A stretch of DNA of 46,638 nucleotides from Treponema sp. GTDB taxonomy: Bacteria; Spirochaetota; Spirochaetia; Treponematales; Breznakiellaceae. Both the position numbers and the translations under genes were made by a program. The DNA is taken from positions 1 to 46,638 of the forward strand of contig JAITUR010000052.1 of NCBI GenBank assembly GCA_031286205.1, written 5' to 3'. The notes beneath the pieces are model-generated. The model searched no databases, was not told the DNA's origin, and saw only the letters and a list, made by a program, of their open reading frames with translations. Positions 1 through 8,521 of the stretch are shown piece after piece. Position 1 is the stretch's first letter, and every line of letters begins with the position of its first letter.

Positions 1-3000
1 TAACCGGCGAGGAAATAGCCGCAATAGAAGCATTAAAGGCGGAAGGGCGCAGTTTTTCTTTTGGAAATATTTACTCCACAGAAGGATTTGTTCTGTCAGA
101 CGGCAGTTGCACGGGGTTCTCGCCCAGGTTTGGCGAGCTTTTGTCGAATCTTTTTGAGATTACATTTACCTTGGAGTTCCACGATCTAAATACCATCATG
201 AACGGCTTGGAAGACATGACTATAGATTTTACCAGCCAGCTTATCATTACCCCCGAACGGCAAAGCAGATATATTATGTCCAACCCAATCTTGCAGCGAT
301 CTCTTGCGATCTTAACTTATGGAGATCGTAAAATAGAAACAACGCGCGATCTTAACGGCCTGCGGGTAGGCATATTGGAGCGCAGTTCTGTTTGGGAATT
401 TATTACCAACTCTTATCCCGATCTGGAAATTGAAGCCGTACCGCTTTCGAACCTGGTGCAAGAATCCGGTATGCTAAAAAGCGGCAAGATAGATGCCATC
501 ATAAGCATATCGACAGTATTAACTTATGATTTTAGCGGCACAGAATTTAATCTTATATATGATATACTGCCGCTGGCTTATTCACCTGCTGCGCTGTCTA
601 CCGCTAATCCTGAGTTTGCTCCAATTATTTCTGTTGTAAATAAATACCTCGCTGCAGGAGGACTAGACAAACTTTTTGAATTATACAAATCAGGCGAAGC
701 TGAATATAAAAAACACACAATAAGACAAATCTTATCCCCCGAAGAAAGAGCGTATCTAGAAGGTCTGGATAAAAAAGTTCCCATTGTTTTAGGAACTGAT
801 ACATACCCTGTAAGTTTTTACAACGAAAACGACGGTGAATTTCAGGGTATTGCGATAGATGTTTTAACAGAAATAAGCAAAATAACCGGAATCGAGTTCG
901 AGGTTATTAATGACAAAGATACATCTTGGGGAGCTATTCTGGAAATGCTAAAGACGGGAAAGGCGGCACTGATCTCGGATTTAATAATAACCGACGAACG
1001 CAAAGAATTTTTTATTTGGCCTCAAACGCCGTTTTATTCGACATCTTACGCATTTTTTTCAAAAGCAGAATATCCTTATCTTGAGTTATACCAGATCGAG
1101 CAAAGGAGCGTAGCTATCGTCGATTGGTGCGCTACTCATCAAGTATATGTTCAATGGTTTCCGAATAGTACCAATATCATCCTATACGATTCTCAGGACG
1201 AAGCGTTGGACGCACTAGAAAAAAACGAGGTAGACCTGTTTTTTAATCTTGGATATATTCTTTATTATCAAAAAAATTACCGCGAAAAACCAAACTATAA
1301 AGCCAATTACACCTTTCCTGTTTTTAACAATATATTTTTTGGACTTAATATAAATGAAAAAGAGCTGACCTCTATTATTGATAAAACTATTTCTTATATC
1401 AACACCGATAAAATTTCTTATGATTGGACAAGCCGTTCTTTCGACTATTCCAGAATCCTGGCGCAGGAACGGGTTAGTTTTTTAACCATATTTATAGCTG
1501 CGCTTTTGCTGGTTCTTTTTGTCATAATAGTTTTAATGGTAAATATTGCCAATAACAAAAAAGTTATTACAAAGCAGAGCCAGAAACTGGAGTTGGCGCT
1601 TGAACAAGCGGCAAGCGCAAGGACTTCTCTGGAAGAAACACATGATATTTTAACAAGCGTATTAAATAAATCCGACATTATGATTTATGTAACCGACAAG
1701 GATACAGACGAAATACTGTTTATGAATGATTATATGAAGCAGCAGTACGAGATAAAGAACGATGTTACCGGAATACCCTGTTACAAAGTGCTTCAGGTTG
1801 GAATGGAGAGAAGATGCGACTTTTGTCCCTGCTACGAGCTCGATAAAGACCCGGACAGTGTAATTACATGGGAAGAATGTAATTTAAAAACAAAAAGACA
1901 CTACCGTAAAACCGACCGGTACATTGACTGGCCGGGCGGCAGAAAAGTTCATATCCAACATTCCGTTGATATTACCGATATAGCTGTTGCAAGCGAACAG
2001 ATCTGCACTGTGTACGAAAATGCTCCCGTAGGGCTGACTGTGTTTGACGAAAATTTTAAATTCATAGATTGTAACGAGGCTGTCCTTAAAATATACGATG
2101 TTACAAGAGAGTTTTACTCAAACTTTTTTGGCAGTGCATCTCATTCGCCGGAGTTCCAGCCCGACGGTTCTAGCTCCCGAGATAAAGCTATGGAAGTTAT
2201 TAAACGAGTCATGGACGGCGAAACAATGAGAATCGAATGGACTCACTCTTTGCCCGATGGCCAGCCTTTGCCTGTCGAACTTACAATGACGCGTATAATT
2301 AGAGACGATAAATATGTAGGACTTGGTTATATATACGATATGCGCGATCAAATCCGGCTAAAAAAAGAAATCGAAACTGCATTAATTAAAACACAGGAAG
2401 CCAGCCGTGCCAAAAGTAACTTCCTGTCCGTTATGAGCCACGAAATGCGCACCCCCATGAACGCCATTATAGGCATGACATCCATAGGCAAAAAAACAGA
2501 CAGCCTCGAAGGAAAAAATAATGCCTTAAACAAGATAGGAGATGCGTCTTCCCATTTACTTGGCGTAATAAACGATGTGCTTGACATGGCAAAGATAGAA
2601 GCAAACAAACTGGAGCTTACGCCTGTAGAATTTAATTTCGAAAGAATACTTAGCAGGGTAATATCTGTAATTAATTTCCGCGTAAGCGAAAAACAGCAGC
2701 AACTATATACAAATATCGATAAAAACATTCCCAGTTTTCTTGTGGGAGACGGACACCGTTTGGCACAGGTAGTAACAAACTTGTTATCCAACGCTGTAAA
2801 GTTTACATCCGAAGGCGGCGAAATCCATTTTAACGCTTCTTTGTTATGCGAAACAGGCGAACACTGCGAACTTCTTATAGAAGTAGCTGACAATGGAATA
2901 GGCGTAGCTCCCGAACATCATAAAAAATTGTTTGATATGTTCGAGCAGGCGGAAAGCGGAACCAGCCGCAAATATGGAGGAACAGGACTAGGGCTTGTTA

Positions 3001-3950
3001 TATCCAAAAATATTGTAGAGCTTATGGGCGGCAAAATTTGGGTAGAATCCGAACTTGGCAAAGGGGCGCGGTTTATCTTTACCATAAAATTGCAGCGCGG
3101 CTCAAAAAACCCGCGTTCGCTGCTTTCTCACGGCGTAAATTGGGATAATGTCCGTGTTTTAGCCGTAGATGATGACAAAGAAATACATAATCAATTTAAT
3201 GACATATTTGACAGTCTTGATGTAAAATGCGACACAGCAATCGACGGACTTGAAGCCTGCCGTATGATAGAAGAACGCGGCGAATATGACATATATTTTA
3301 TAGATTGGCGAATGCCCGGTATGGACGGGGTTGAGCTTACAAGATTAATTAAATCCCGCGCAGACGACAGGCAGTCTGTAGTAATAATGATTACAGCTAT
3401 GGATTGGGAGCAGGTTAAAGATGTTGCCACTCGTGCGGGAGTAGACAAACATTTGTTAAAACCGCTTTTTCCATCCATGATTATTGATTGTATGAACGAT
3501 TGTTTTGGAGAAATTCTTGCCAAGAAGGACGAGAACAGGTACGGTAATTTTGTAGGCAAAAAACTGCTGCTTGCCGAAGATATAGAAATTAACCGGGAAA
3601 TACTTATAGCGCTTTTGGAAGATACCGGAATTGTTGTTGACTGGGTAGAAAACGGCGAAGAAGCTTTAAACAAACTGGAATCAGAGCCAGATAAATATGA
3701 CATTGTATTTATGGATGTGCAGATGCCCATAATGGACGGCCTGGAAGCAACACGCCGCATACGCGCCCTGCCCGATCAGCAGCGCAAGAGCGAAAAGCTG
3801 CCTATCATTGCAATGACAGCTAATGTTTTTAAGGATGATGTCGAAGCATGTATTTCAGCAGGTATGGACGATCATCTTGGCAAACCTCTTGATATCGAAA
3901 AGGTTTTAGAGATTTTGCATAAATACTTAAAAGTATCAACCGGTAATTAA
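1..3950 (+). CDS. Hybrid histidine kinase with periplasmic solute-binding domains (5' partial)
   Basis: The reading frame is open from base 3 to the stop at 3950, so the true start lies outside the window and 1315 residues are visible. Residues about 1-480 form two bacterial extracellular solute-binding (SBP_bac_3) lobes in BvgS/EvgS style; one membrane helix follows at about 492-517, then a short coiled coil. The first PAS domain carries the cysteines C605, C608 and C610. A second PAS domain precedes the HisKA box with phospho-acceptor H813 (motif SHEMRTP), and the ATPase domain has an N box (NLLSNAVKF) and G boxes (DNGIG, GGTGLGL). Two receivers end the protein, with phospho-aspartates near D1101 and D1238. 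It probably senses a small periplasmic ligand and passes phosphate internally to its receivers; the output partner is not here. The next gene repeats its transmitter and last receiver. The family is sure, the ligand unknown. Confidence 0.93.
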   Translation, partial: TGEEIAAIEALKAEGRSFSFGNIYSTEGFVLSDGSCTGFSPRFGELLSNLFEITFTLEFHDLNTIMNGLEDMTIDFTSQLIITPERQSRYIMSNPILQRSLAILTYGDRKIETTRDLNGLRVGILERSSVWEFITNSYPDLEIEAVPLSNLVQESGMLKSGKIDAIISISTVLTYDFSGTEFNLIYDILPLAYSPAALSTANPEFAPIISVVNKYLAAGGLDKLFELYKSGEAEYKKHTIRQILSPEERAYLEGLDKKVPIVLGTDTYPVSFYNENDGEFQGIAIDVLTEISKITGIEFEVINDKDTSWGAILEMLKTGKAALISDLIITDERKEFFIWPQTPFYSTSYAFFSKAEYPYLELYQIEQRSVAIVDWCATHQVYVQWFPNSTNIILYDSQDEALDALEKNEVDLFFNLGYILYYQKNYREKPNYKANYTFPVFNNIFFGLNINEKELTSIIDKTISYINTDKISYDWTSRSFDYSRILAQERVSFLTIFIAALLLVLFVIIVLMVNIANNKKVITKQSQKLELALEQAASARTSLEETHDILTSVLNKSDIMIYVTDKDTDEILFMNDYMKQQYEIKNDVTGIPCYKVLQVGMERRCDFCPCYELDKDPDSVITWEECNLKTKRHYRKTDRYIDWPGGRKVHIQHSVDITDIAVASEQICTVYENAPVGLTVFDENFKFIDCNEAVLKIYDVTREFYSNFFGSASHSPEFQPDGSSSRDKAMEVIKRVMDGETMRIEWTHSLPDGQPLPVELTMTRIIRDDKYVGLGYIYDMRDQIRLKKEIETALIKTQEASRAKSNFLSVMSHEMRTPMNAIIGMTSIGKKTDSLEGKNNALNKIGDASSHLLGVINDVLDMAKIEANKLELTPVEFNFERILSRVISVINFRVSEKQQQLYTNIDKNIPSFLVGDGHRLAQVVTNLLSNAVKFTSEGGEIHFNASLLCETGEHCELLIEVADNGIGVAPEHHKKLFDMFEQAESGTSRKYGGTGLGLVISKNIVELMGGKIWVESELGKGARFIFTIKLQRGSKNPRSLLSHGVNWDNVRVLAVDDDKEIHNQFNDIFDSLDVKCDTAIDGLEACRMIEERGEYDIYFIDWRMPGMDGVELTRLIKSRADDRQSVVIMITAMDWEQVKDVATRAGVDKHLLKPLFPSMIIDCMNDCFGEILAKKDENRYGNFVGKKLLLAEDIEINREILIALLEDTGIVVDWVENGEEALNKLESEPDKYDIVFMDVQMPIMDGLEATRRIRALPDQQRKSEKLPIIAMTANVFKDDVEACISAGMDDHLGKPLDIEKVLEILHKYLKVSTGN

Positions 3951-3970
3951 TAATTGCTCAGGAGTCTGCA

Positions 3971-5725
3971 TTGGCGGGTATTGTAAAAAAAACCATAGAT
4001 TTTTTATTTTCGGAAAAATTGCCAATAGAAGCGAAAAAACTTAATATTGTTTTATTTGCCGGAATGATTGGCGCTATTGTATCTCTTGTAACGCGATATT
4101 TTATGGGGTCGCCGCTGGAACTGCTTTTGGCTTTGGCGGGTATAATTTTTGCTATAGCCGTTTCTTTTTATGTAAGCAGACGATTTCAGGCTTATTTTAT
4201 ATGCACTCTAATAACAGTTGTTTTTATCAGCTATATATTGCTGCCTTTGGCTTTTTTCTATTTGGGAGGTATTTTTAATTCTGCGGCTTGTTATTTTATA
4301 TTAGGCACTGTCATAATATTTTTACTTATTCAAGGGCGTTCCCTTTTTATTTTTTTGGGAATACATATTGTTCTAGTCTGTATATGCCATTATATCAATT
4401 CAATGTATTCGGATATAGTTTACAAATTAGGCGGCTCCGCCGATTACCTGGAACGAATAAAATATATCGATTCTATTCAGACAATTTTAGTTGTCGGTAT
4501 TTGCATTGGCGCTATTATTTTGTTTCAAAATAAAATTAGCAATGACGAAATTAGAAAGACAGAAGCCGCTAATAGCGCCAAAAGTAATTTTCTGTCCTCT
4601 ATGAGTCACGAAATGCGCACTCCTATAAATGCAATTATAGGCATGACACTTATTGGAAAAAAATCCGATGATATGCATGGAAAAAATAATGCCTTAAACA
4701 AAATCGGAGATGCGTCCTCCCATTTGCTCGGCGTTATAAGCGATATACTTGACATGGCAAAAATCGAAGCAAACAGGCTGGAACTTGCGCCCATAGAGTT
4801 TAATTTCGAAAAAATGCTGCATAAAGTGCTGGCAGTAGTTAATTTTAGGATAAACGAAAAAAAACAAAAGCTTGTTGTAAACATAGACAAAGAAATTCCG
4901 GATTTCCTTGTAGGAGACGATCAACGATTGGCACAGGTAATAACAAATCTGTTGTCTAACGCCGTAAAGTTTACGCCCGAAGACGGTAAAATTCAGCTTA
5001 ACGCTTCTTTGTTATGCGAAACGGACGAATACTGCGAACTTCGTATAGAAATAACAGACAACGGAATAGGAATTGCTTCCGAGCATCACAAAAAATTATT
5101 TAGTATGTTTGAGCAGGCAGAAAGCGGAACCAGCCGTAAATACGGCGGCACAGGTCTTGGGCTTGTTATTTCCAAAAATATTGTAGAGCTTATGAACGGC
5201 AAAATATGGGTCGAATCCGAGCTTGGCAAGGGAACGCGATTTTCTTTTACCATAAAAGCGGGGCGCAGTACAAAAAAATCCCATGCGCCGTTTTCCCTTA
5301 AAGAACTGCAGGATCAATTTAAAGACATAGACGAGTTTACAGGCAAAAAAATGCTGCTTGCCGAAGATATAGATATTAACCGCGAAATACTTATATCGCT
5401 TTTGGAGGATACAGGGATTATTATTGACTGCGCCGAAAACGGCCAGGAAGCTCTGGATATGGTAGAGGCGGATCCCAATAAATATGATATTATCTTTATG
5501 GATATGCAAATGCCCAAAATGGACGGGCTGGAAGCAACACGCCTTATACGCGCTCTGCCTTCGTGCCGGCTCGAAAATCTTCCAATTGTAGCTATGACTG
5601 CAAATGTATTTAAAGATGATATAGATGCGTGTATTGCATCCGGTATGAATGATCATCTTGGCAAACCGTTGGATATGGAAAGAGTAATGGAAGTACTAAG
5701 AAAATATTTATATTATAAAGGGTAA
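3971..5725 (+). CDS. Membrane hybrid histidine kinase (HisKA-HATPase-REC)
   Basis: 584 residues starting at TTG, chosen because GGAG sits about seven bases upstream and no ATG fits. About six hydrophobic helices fill residues 20-190 with no large extracytoplasmic loop. The transmitter follows directly, with H-box SHEMRTP (H213), N box NLLSNAVKF, G boxes DNGIG and GGTGLGL, then one receiver with phospho-aspartate near D511 (FMDMQMP). From H-box to ATPase it is almost identical to the kinase just upstream, and its receiver matches that kinase's second receiver, so the pair arose by duplication with a new sensor joined to a copied transmitter. The gene lies 20 bp behind the first kinase and 3 bp before the channel gene, so the three are probably co-transcribed. 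The signal sensed by the membrane domain is unknown. Confidence 0.93.
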   Translation: MAGIVKKTIDFLFSEKLPIEAKKLNIVLFAGMIGAIVSLVTRYFMGSPLELLLALAGIIFAIAVSFYVSRRFQAYFICTLITVVFISYILLPLAFFYLGGIFNSAACYFILGTVIIFLLIQGRSLFIFLGIHIVLVCICHYINSMYSDIVYKLGGSADYLERIKYIDSIQTILVVGICIGAIILFQNKISNDEIRKTEAANSAKSNFLSSMSHEMRTPINAIIGMTLIGKKSDDMHGKNNALNKIGDASSHLLGVISDILDMAKIEANRLELAPIEFNFEKMLHKVLAVVNFRINEKKQKLVVNIDKEIPDFLVGDDQRLAQVITNLLSNAVKFTPEDGKIQLNASLLCETDEYCELRIEITDNGIGIASEHHKKLFSMFEQAESGTSRKYGGTGLGLVISKNIVELMNGKIWVESELGKGTRFSFTIKAGRSTKKSHAPFSLKELQDQFKDIDEFTGKKMLLAEDIDINREILISLLEDTGIIIDCAENGQEALDMVEADPNKYDIIFMDMQMPKMDGLEATRLIRALPSCRLENLPIVAMTANVFKDDIDACIASGMNDHLGKPLDMERVMEVLRKYLYYKG

Positions 5726-5728
5726 ATT

Positions 5729-6568
5729 ATGGAAACAAGAACACCTGTCGAAATTTTAGCATACGCAAGCGATACAGGACTTGCAAAAACGCAGAGGAAA
5801 TTTTCTTCTGTGTTAATTTTGGCGTTTTTTGCCGGAATATTTATTGCCTTTGCGGCAGGAGTTTCTACCATAGCAGCCTATAATTTGTATGCTAATCCGG
5901 AAGCCTACGGACTTGGCAGGGCGGTGGCAGGAGTATTATTCGGCTCCGGATTAATGCTGGTTATTCTGGGAGGCGGGGAACTGTTTACCGGAAGTATGCT
6001 TATTGTTACAACGGCGCTGGATCGCAGAACGACAGTTAAAAAAATGTTTTTAAATTGGCTGCTTGTGTATATCGGCAATCTTGCAGGCAGTATTTTAATA
6101 GCATGGATGATATATCTTTCCGGTTTATTCAATAACTCTGCCGGTTTGCTGGGCGGCGTAACAATTACAATAGCCGCATCCAAGACATCTATTTCTTTTA
6201 TTGCCGCATTTGTTTTGGGTGTTCTGTGTAACTTGCTGGTCTGCTTTACTGTATGGACTACTTATGCGGCAAAAGATGCTGCGGGAAAAGTCCTAATAAT
6301 ATTTTTTCTTATACTGCTGTTTGCAACATCCGGATTTGAACACTCGGTAGCCAATATGTATTATATTCCTGCCGGAATCTTTGCTAAACTAAACCCGCAA
6401 TGGCTTGTTATGTCTCAGGCCTCTGCACAGCAGATTGCCGGTCTTAATTGGCTGAACTTTGCCGTAAAAAATTTAATTCCCGTAACACTTGGAAATATTA
6501 TTGGCGGTGTATTGGTAGGATTTTTATATTGGGTTTCTCTTGGAAAAAACAAGAGAACTTGTTCGTAA
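5729..6568 (+). CDS. Formate/nitrite transporter family channel
   Basis: A 279-residue integral membrane protein of the FNT family (FocA/NirC/HSC type), which form pentameric channels for small monovalent anions such as formate, nitrite or hydrosulfide. Six hydrophobic helices are evident. Family motifs seen are GGGELFTG after the second helix, LGVLCNLLVC in the fourth, and SGFEHSVANMY with the histidine placed where FNT proteins carry their conserved pore histidine. The ATG follows the upstream kinase stop by 3 bp, with its ribosome site inside the end of that gene. Next to hydrogenase maturation genes and an ASKHA ATPase, formate is the most likely substrate, but sequence alone does not exclude nitrite or hydrosulfide. 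Confidence 0.93.
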   Translation: METRTPVEILAYASDTGLAKTQRKFSSVLILAFFAGIFIAFAAGVSTIAAYNLYANPEAYGLGRAVAGVLFGSGLMLVILGGGELFTGSMLIVTTALDRRTTVKKMFLNWLLVYIGNLAGSILIAWMIYLSGLFNNSAGLLGGVTITIAASKTSISFIAAFVLGVLCNLLVCFTVWTTYAAKDAAGKVLIIFFLILLFATSGFEHSVANMYYIPAGIFAKLNPQWLVMSQASAQQIAGLNWLNFAVKNLIPVTLGNIIGGVLVGFLYWVSLGKNKRTCS

Positions 6569-6573
6569 TATGT

Positions 6574-6579
6574 TATAAT
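6574..6579 (+). promoter_or_regulatory. Possible -10 box giving a leaderless start for the ASKHA gene
   Basis: A perfect TATAAT ends 6 bases before the ATG at 6586, inside the short gap after the channel gene. No good -35 box is visible at the right distance, and no Shine-Dalgarno precedes the ATG. If active, transcription would start at or next to the A of the ATG. Confidence 0.4.
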
Positions 6580-6585
6580 GAGTTT

Positions 6586-7677
6586 ATGAAAAATAAAATT
6601 GCTCGCGCCGGAGTGGGATTAGACATTGGTACTACTACTGTGCAGGCACAGCTTATCGATTTAGATACCGGCAATACACTGGAATCTGTTTCTGTTCTGA
6701 ATGTTCAGCGGGAATTTGGCACAGATGTAATGTCTCGTATAGCCTGCGCGCGCGCAGGCAAACTTCGCGAATTATATACTGCAATTAACAAACAAGTGCA
6801 GGTTATACTGCATCAATTTATGGAAAAATGGAATTTGTCCGGTATAGATCTATGTACAGTAAGCGGCAATACAACAATGCTGCATTTATTTATCAATGTG
6901 AATCCTCATGCAATGGGAGAAGCTCCATACTCCCCCGAATTTTTAGAAGAGCGCCATTTTAACGGAAGCGATTTATCTTTACCGGCGGAGCAGATTATTT
7001 TGCTACCGGGTATCTCCGCTTTTATTGGCGCAGATATTGTTGCAGGGCTGACTTTTCTTGATGTGATCAATAAAAAAAACAATATGCTTTTTGTCGATAT
7101 TGGAACAAACGGCGAGATAGTCGTATGGAAGGGAAGCGAAAAACGGCTTTTATGCTGCTCTACCGCTGCCGGTCCGTGTTTCGAAGGAGAGGCGATAACT
7201 TACGGCTCTGATTTAATTGATGCAATTGCCCGGATGAAACAGCAAGGCATAGTCGATAAAACCGGCGCAATGAAAGACAGTTATGTGAATAGCGGTTTTA
7301 TCTCGGAAAAAGGATTTACCGTTACTCAGGAGACAGTGCGCCTGTTTCAACTGGCAAAGAGTGCGATTTATTCCGGAATTAGTGTATTGTGCAGGACTGT
7401 CGGAATGAAACCTTCTGCTTTTGACGAGGTTTATATTGCGGGCAGAATGGGTTTTTATATCAATTTGGAAAATGCGGCGGAAACCGGGCTTTTGCCGCGG
7501 GAGTTTACTAAAGGAGTACAGGTATGCGAGAACACAAGCCTAAAAGGAGCGGTAAAAGGTTTAACCGATTGTAGTTTTTTACAAAAATGTAAAGATATTA
7601 TTGCACATTCTGTAACAATAGACCTTGCTGTAGACAGGGAGTTTGCGGATGCATATATAGAAAATATGTGGTTGTAA
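6586..7677 (+). CDS. ASKHA-type ATPase, DUF4445/RACo-like, without ferredoxin domain
   Basis: 363 residues from ATG 6586. The frame is open further upstream, but that stretch overlaps the channel gene and is unlike the family, whereas the ASKHA phosphate-binding motif GLDIGTTTV starts only 9 residues after this ATG. The second motif, FVDIGTNGEIV, is near residue 170, and a late adenosine-type motif (EVYIAGRMG) is near 285. These are features of the C-terminal domain of RACo/RamA-type reductive activators of corrinoid proteins, which use ATP to drive reduction of Co(II) to Co(I). Classical RACo has an N-terminal [2Fe-2S] domain and a linker; here both are missing. The start has TATAAT 6 bases upstream and no clear Shine-Dalgarno. 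A role in corrinoid or other low-potential reactivation is inferred. Confidence 0.82.
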   Translation: MKNKIARAGVGLDIGTTTVQAQLIDLDTGNTLESVSVLNVQREFGTDVMSRIACARAGKLRELYTAINKQVQVILHQFMEKWNLSGIDLCTVSGNTTMLHLFINVNPHAMGEAPYSPEFLEERHFNGSDLSLPAEQIILLPGISAFIGADIVAGLTFLDVINKKNNMLFVDIGTNGEIVVWKGSEKRLLCCSTAAGPCFEGEAITYGSDLIDAIARMKQQGIVDKTGAMKDSYVNSGFISEKGFTVTQETVRLFQLAKSAIYSGISVLCRTVGMKPSAFDEVYIAGRMGFYINLENAAETGLLPREFTKGVQVCENTSLKGAVKGLTDCSFLQKCKDIIAHSVTIDLAVDREFADAYIENMWL

Positions 7678-7700
7678 ATATTATAGAAAAAGTATAAAAT
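7672..7700 (+). promoter_or_regulatory. Likely sigma-70 promoter of the SUMF1-like gene
   Basis: TTGTAA (7672-7677), a 17-base spacer and TAAAAT (7695-7700), followed by a normal leader with AAGGA at 7713-7717, 6 bases before the ATG at 7724. The -35 box overlaps the stop codon of the ASKHA gene. Boxes match consensus in part only. Confidence 0.45.
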
Positions 7701-7723
7701 GGTGATAAGTTTAAGGAACTATT

Positions 7724-8521
7724 ATGAAAAAGCTAATTTTATTATTGTTGATAATAAATATATTATCGAATTTGTCTGCTATCGAAACTGTCAGATTAAA
7801 CGGCGGAACATTTACACAGGGAAGCCCCGTAGAAGAAATGGGAAGATCCAGTAATGAAGCACAGCGCCAGGTAACCATAAGTCCTTTTTATATTGGAATA
7901 CACGAAGTTACCCAGGCTCAGTACGAAGAAATAATGGGAACTAACCCCAGCAACAACAAAGGGCCAAATTTGCCTGTAGAACAGGTAAGCTGGCTTGATG
8001 CTATTGAATTTTGCAATAAACTAAGCGAAAAAAATAAATTAACTCCTGTATATACAATAGATGGGAGAAATGTAACATGGAACCGCAATGCCAATGGTTA
8101 CCGTCTGCCGACTGAAGCAGAATGGGAATATGCCTGCCGCGCCGGAACGCTTACAGTGTTTAATACGGGAGACAATATAACTTCTGCTCAGGCTAATTAC
8201 GATGGAACACGCCCTTTTAACAATAACGAAAGAACCGAATACAGGCGTGCTACAGTTCCTGTAGGAAGTTTTGCACCTAACGCATTTGGGATCTACGATA
8301 TGCATGGAAATGTCGGTGAATGGTGCTGGGATATTAATGGAATGTATGCCGCAGGTCCGCAGACAGATCCTGTAGGAGCAGCCTCCGGTGGTTATCGTGT
8401 TTTCCGAGGCGGCGGATGGAATCACCCTGCCGATTTTTTACGCTCTGCAAAACGAAGCGCAAATACTCCTGTAACAAAGGGGCATTACCTTGGATTTAGG
8501 GTTGCAAGAAATGCTCGTTAA
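7724..8521 (+). CDS. Secreted SUMF1/FGE-fold protein lacking the catalytic cysteines
   Basis: 265 residues with a signal peptide (about residues 1-19, hydrophobic, ending near LSAIE) and then a full formylglycine-generating-enzyme-type fold. Family landmarks are YIGIHEVTQAQYEE, PVEQVSWLDAIEFCNKLS, YRLPTEAEWEYACRAG, MHGNVGEW and the closing RGGGW and LGFRVAR. In true FGE the segment after RGGSW carries a catalytic cysteine pair; here that stretch (WNHPADFLRSAKRSA) has none, so sulfatase activation is unlikely. A binding or lectin-like role, as in many secreted members of this fold, is more plausible. It has its own promoter and a Shine-Dalgarno (AAGGA). Its last 26 bp overlap the 3' end of hydE on the other strand. 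Confidence 0.85.
   Translation: MKKLILLLLIINILSNLSAIETVRLNGGTFTQGSPVEEMGRSSNEAQRQVTISPFYIGIHEVTQAQYEEIMGTNPSNNKGPNLPVEQVSWLDAIEFCNKLSEKNKLTPVYTIDGRNVTWNRNANGYRLPTEAEWEYACRAGTLTVFNTGDNITSAQANYDGTRPFNNNERTEYRRATVPVGSFAPNAFGIYDMHGNVGEWCWDINGMYAAGPQTDPVGAASGGYRVFRGGGWNHPADFLRSAKRSANTPVTKGHYLGFRVARNAR

Noticed and set aside
2348-2893. Long minus-strand frames opposite the kinases (also 3191-3760, 5096-5656)
   Set aside because: Shadows of strongly coding plus-strand frames, with no ribosome site and no protein-like composition.
141-3950. A TTG start at 141 for the first kinase
   Set aside because: The frame is open and coding-like from base 3 (the solute-binding fold continues upstream), and no ribosome site precedes 141.
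6448-6585. Longer N-terminus of the ASKHA gene
   Set aside because: It overlaps the end of the channel gene, has basic non-family sequence and no ribosome site; the ATPase motif begins right after ATG 6586.
7724-8521. DGR variable region in the SUMF1-like protein
   Set aside because: The fold is right, but the C-terminal codons show no A-biased pattern and no downstream hairpin; the sequence is the normal family ending.
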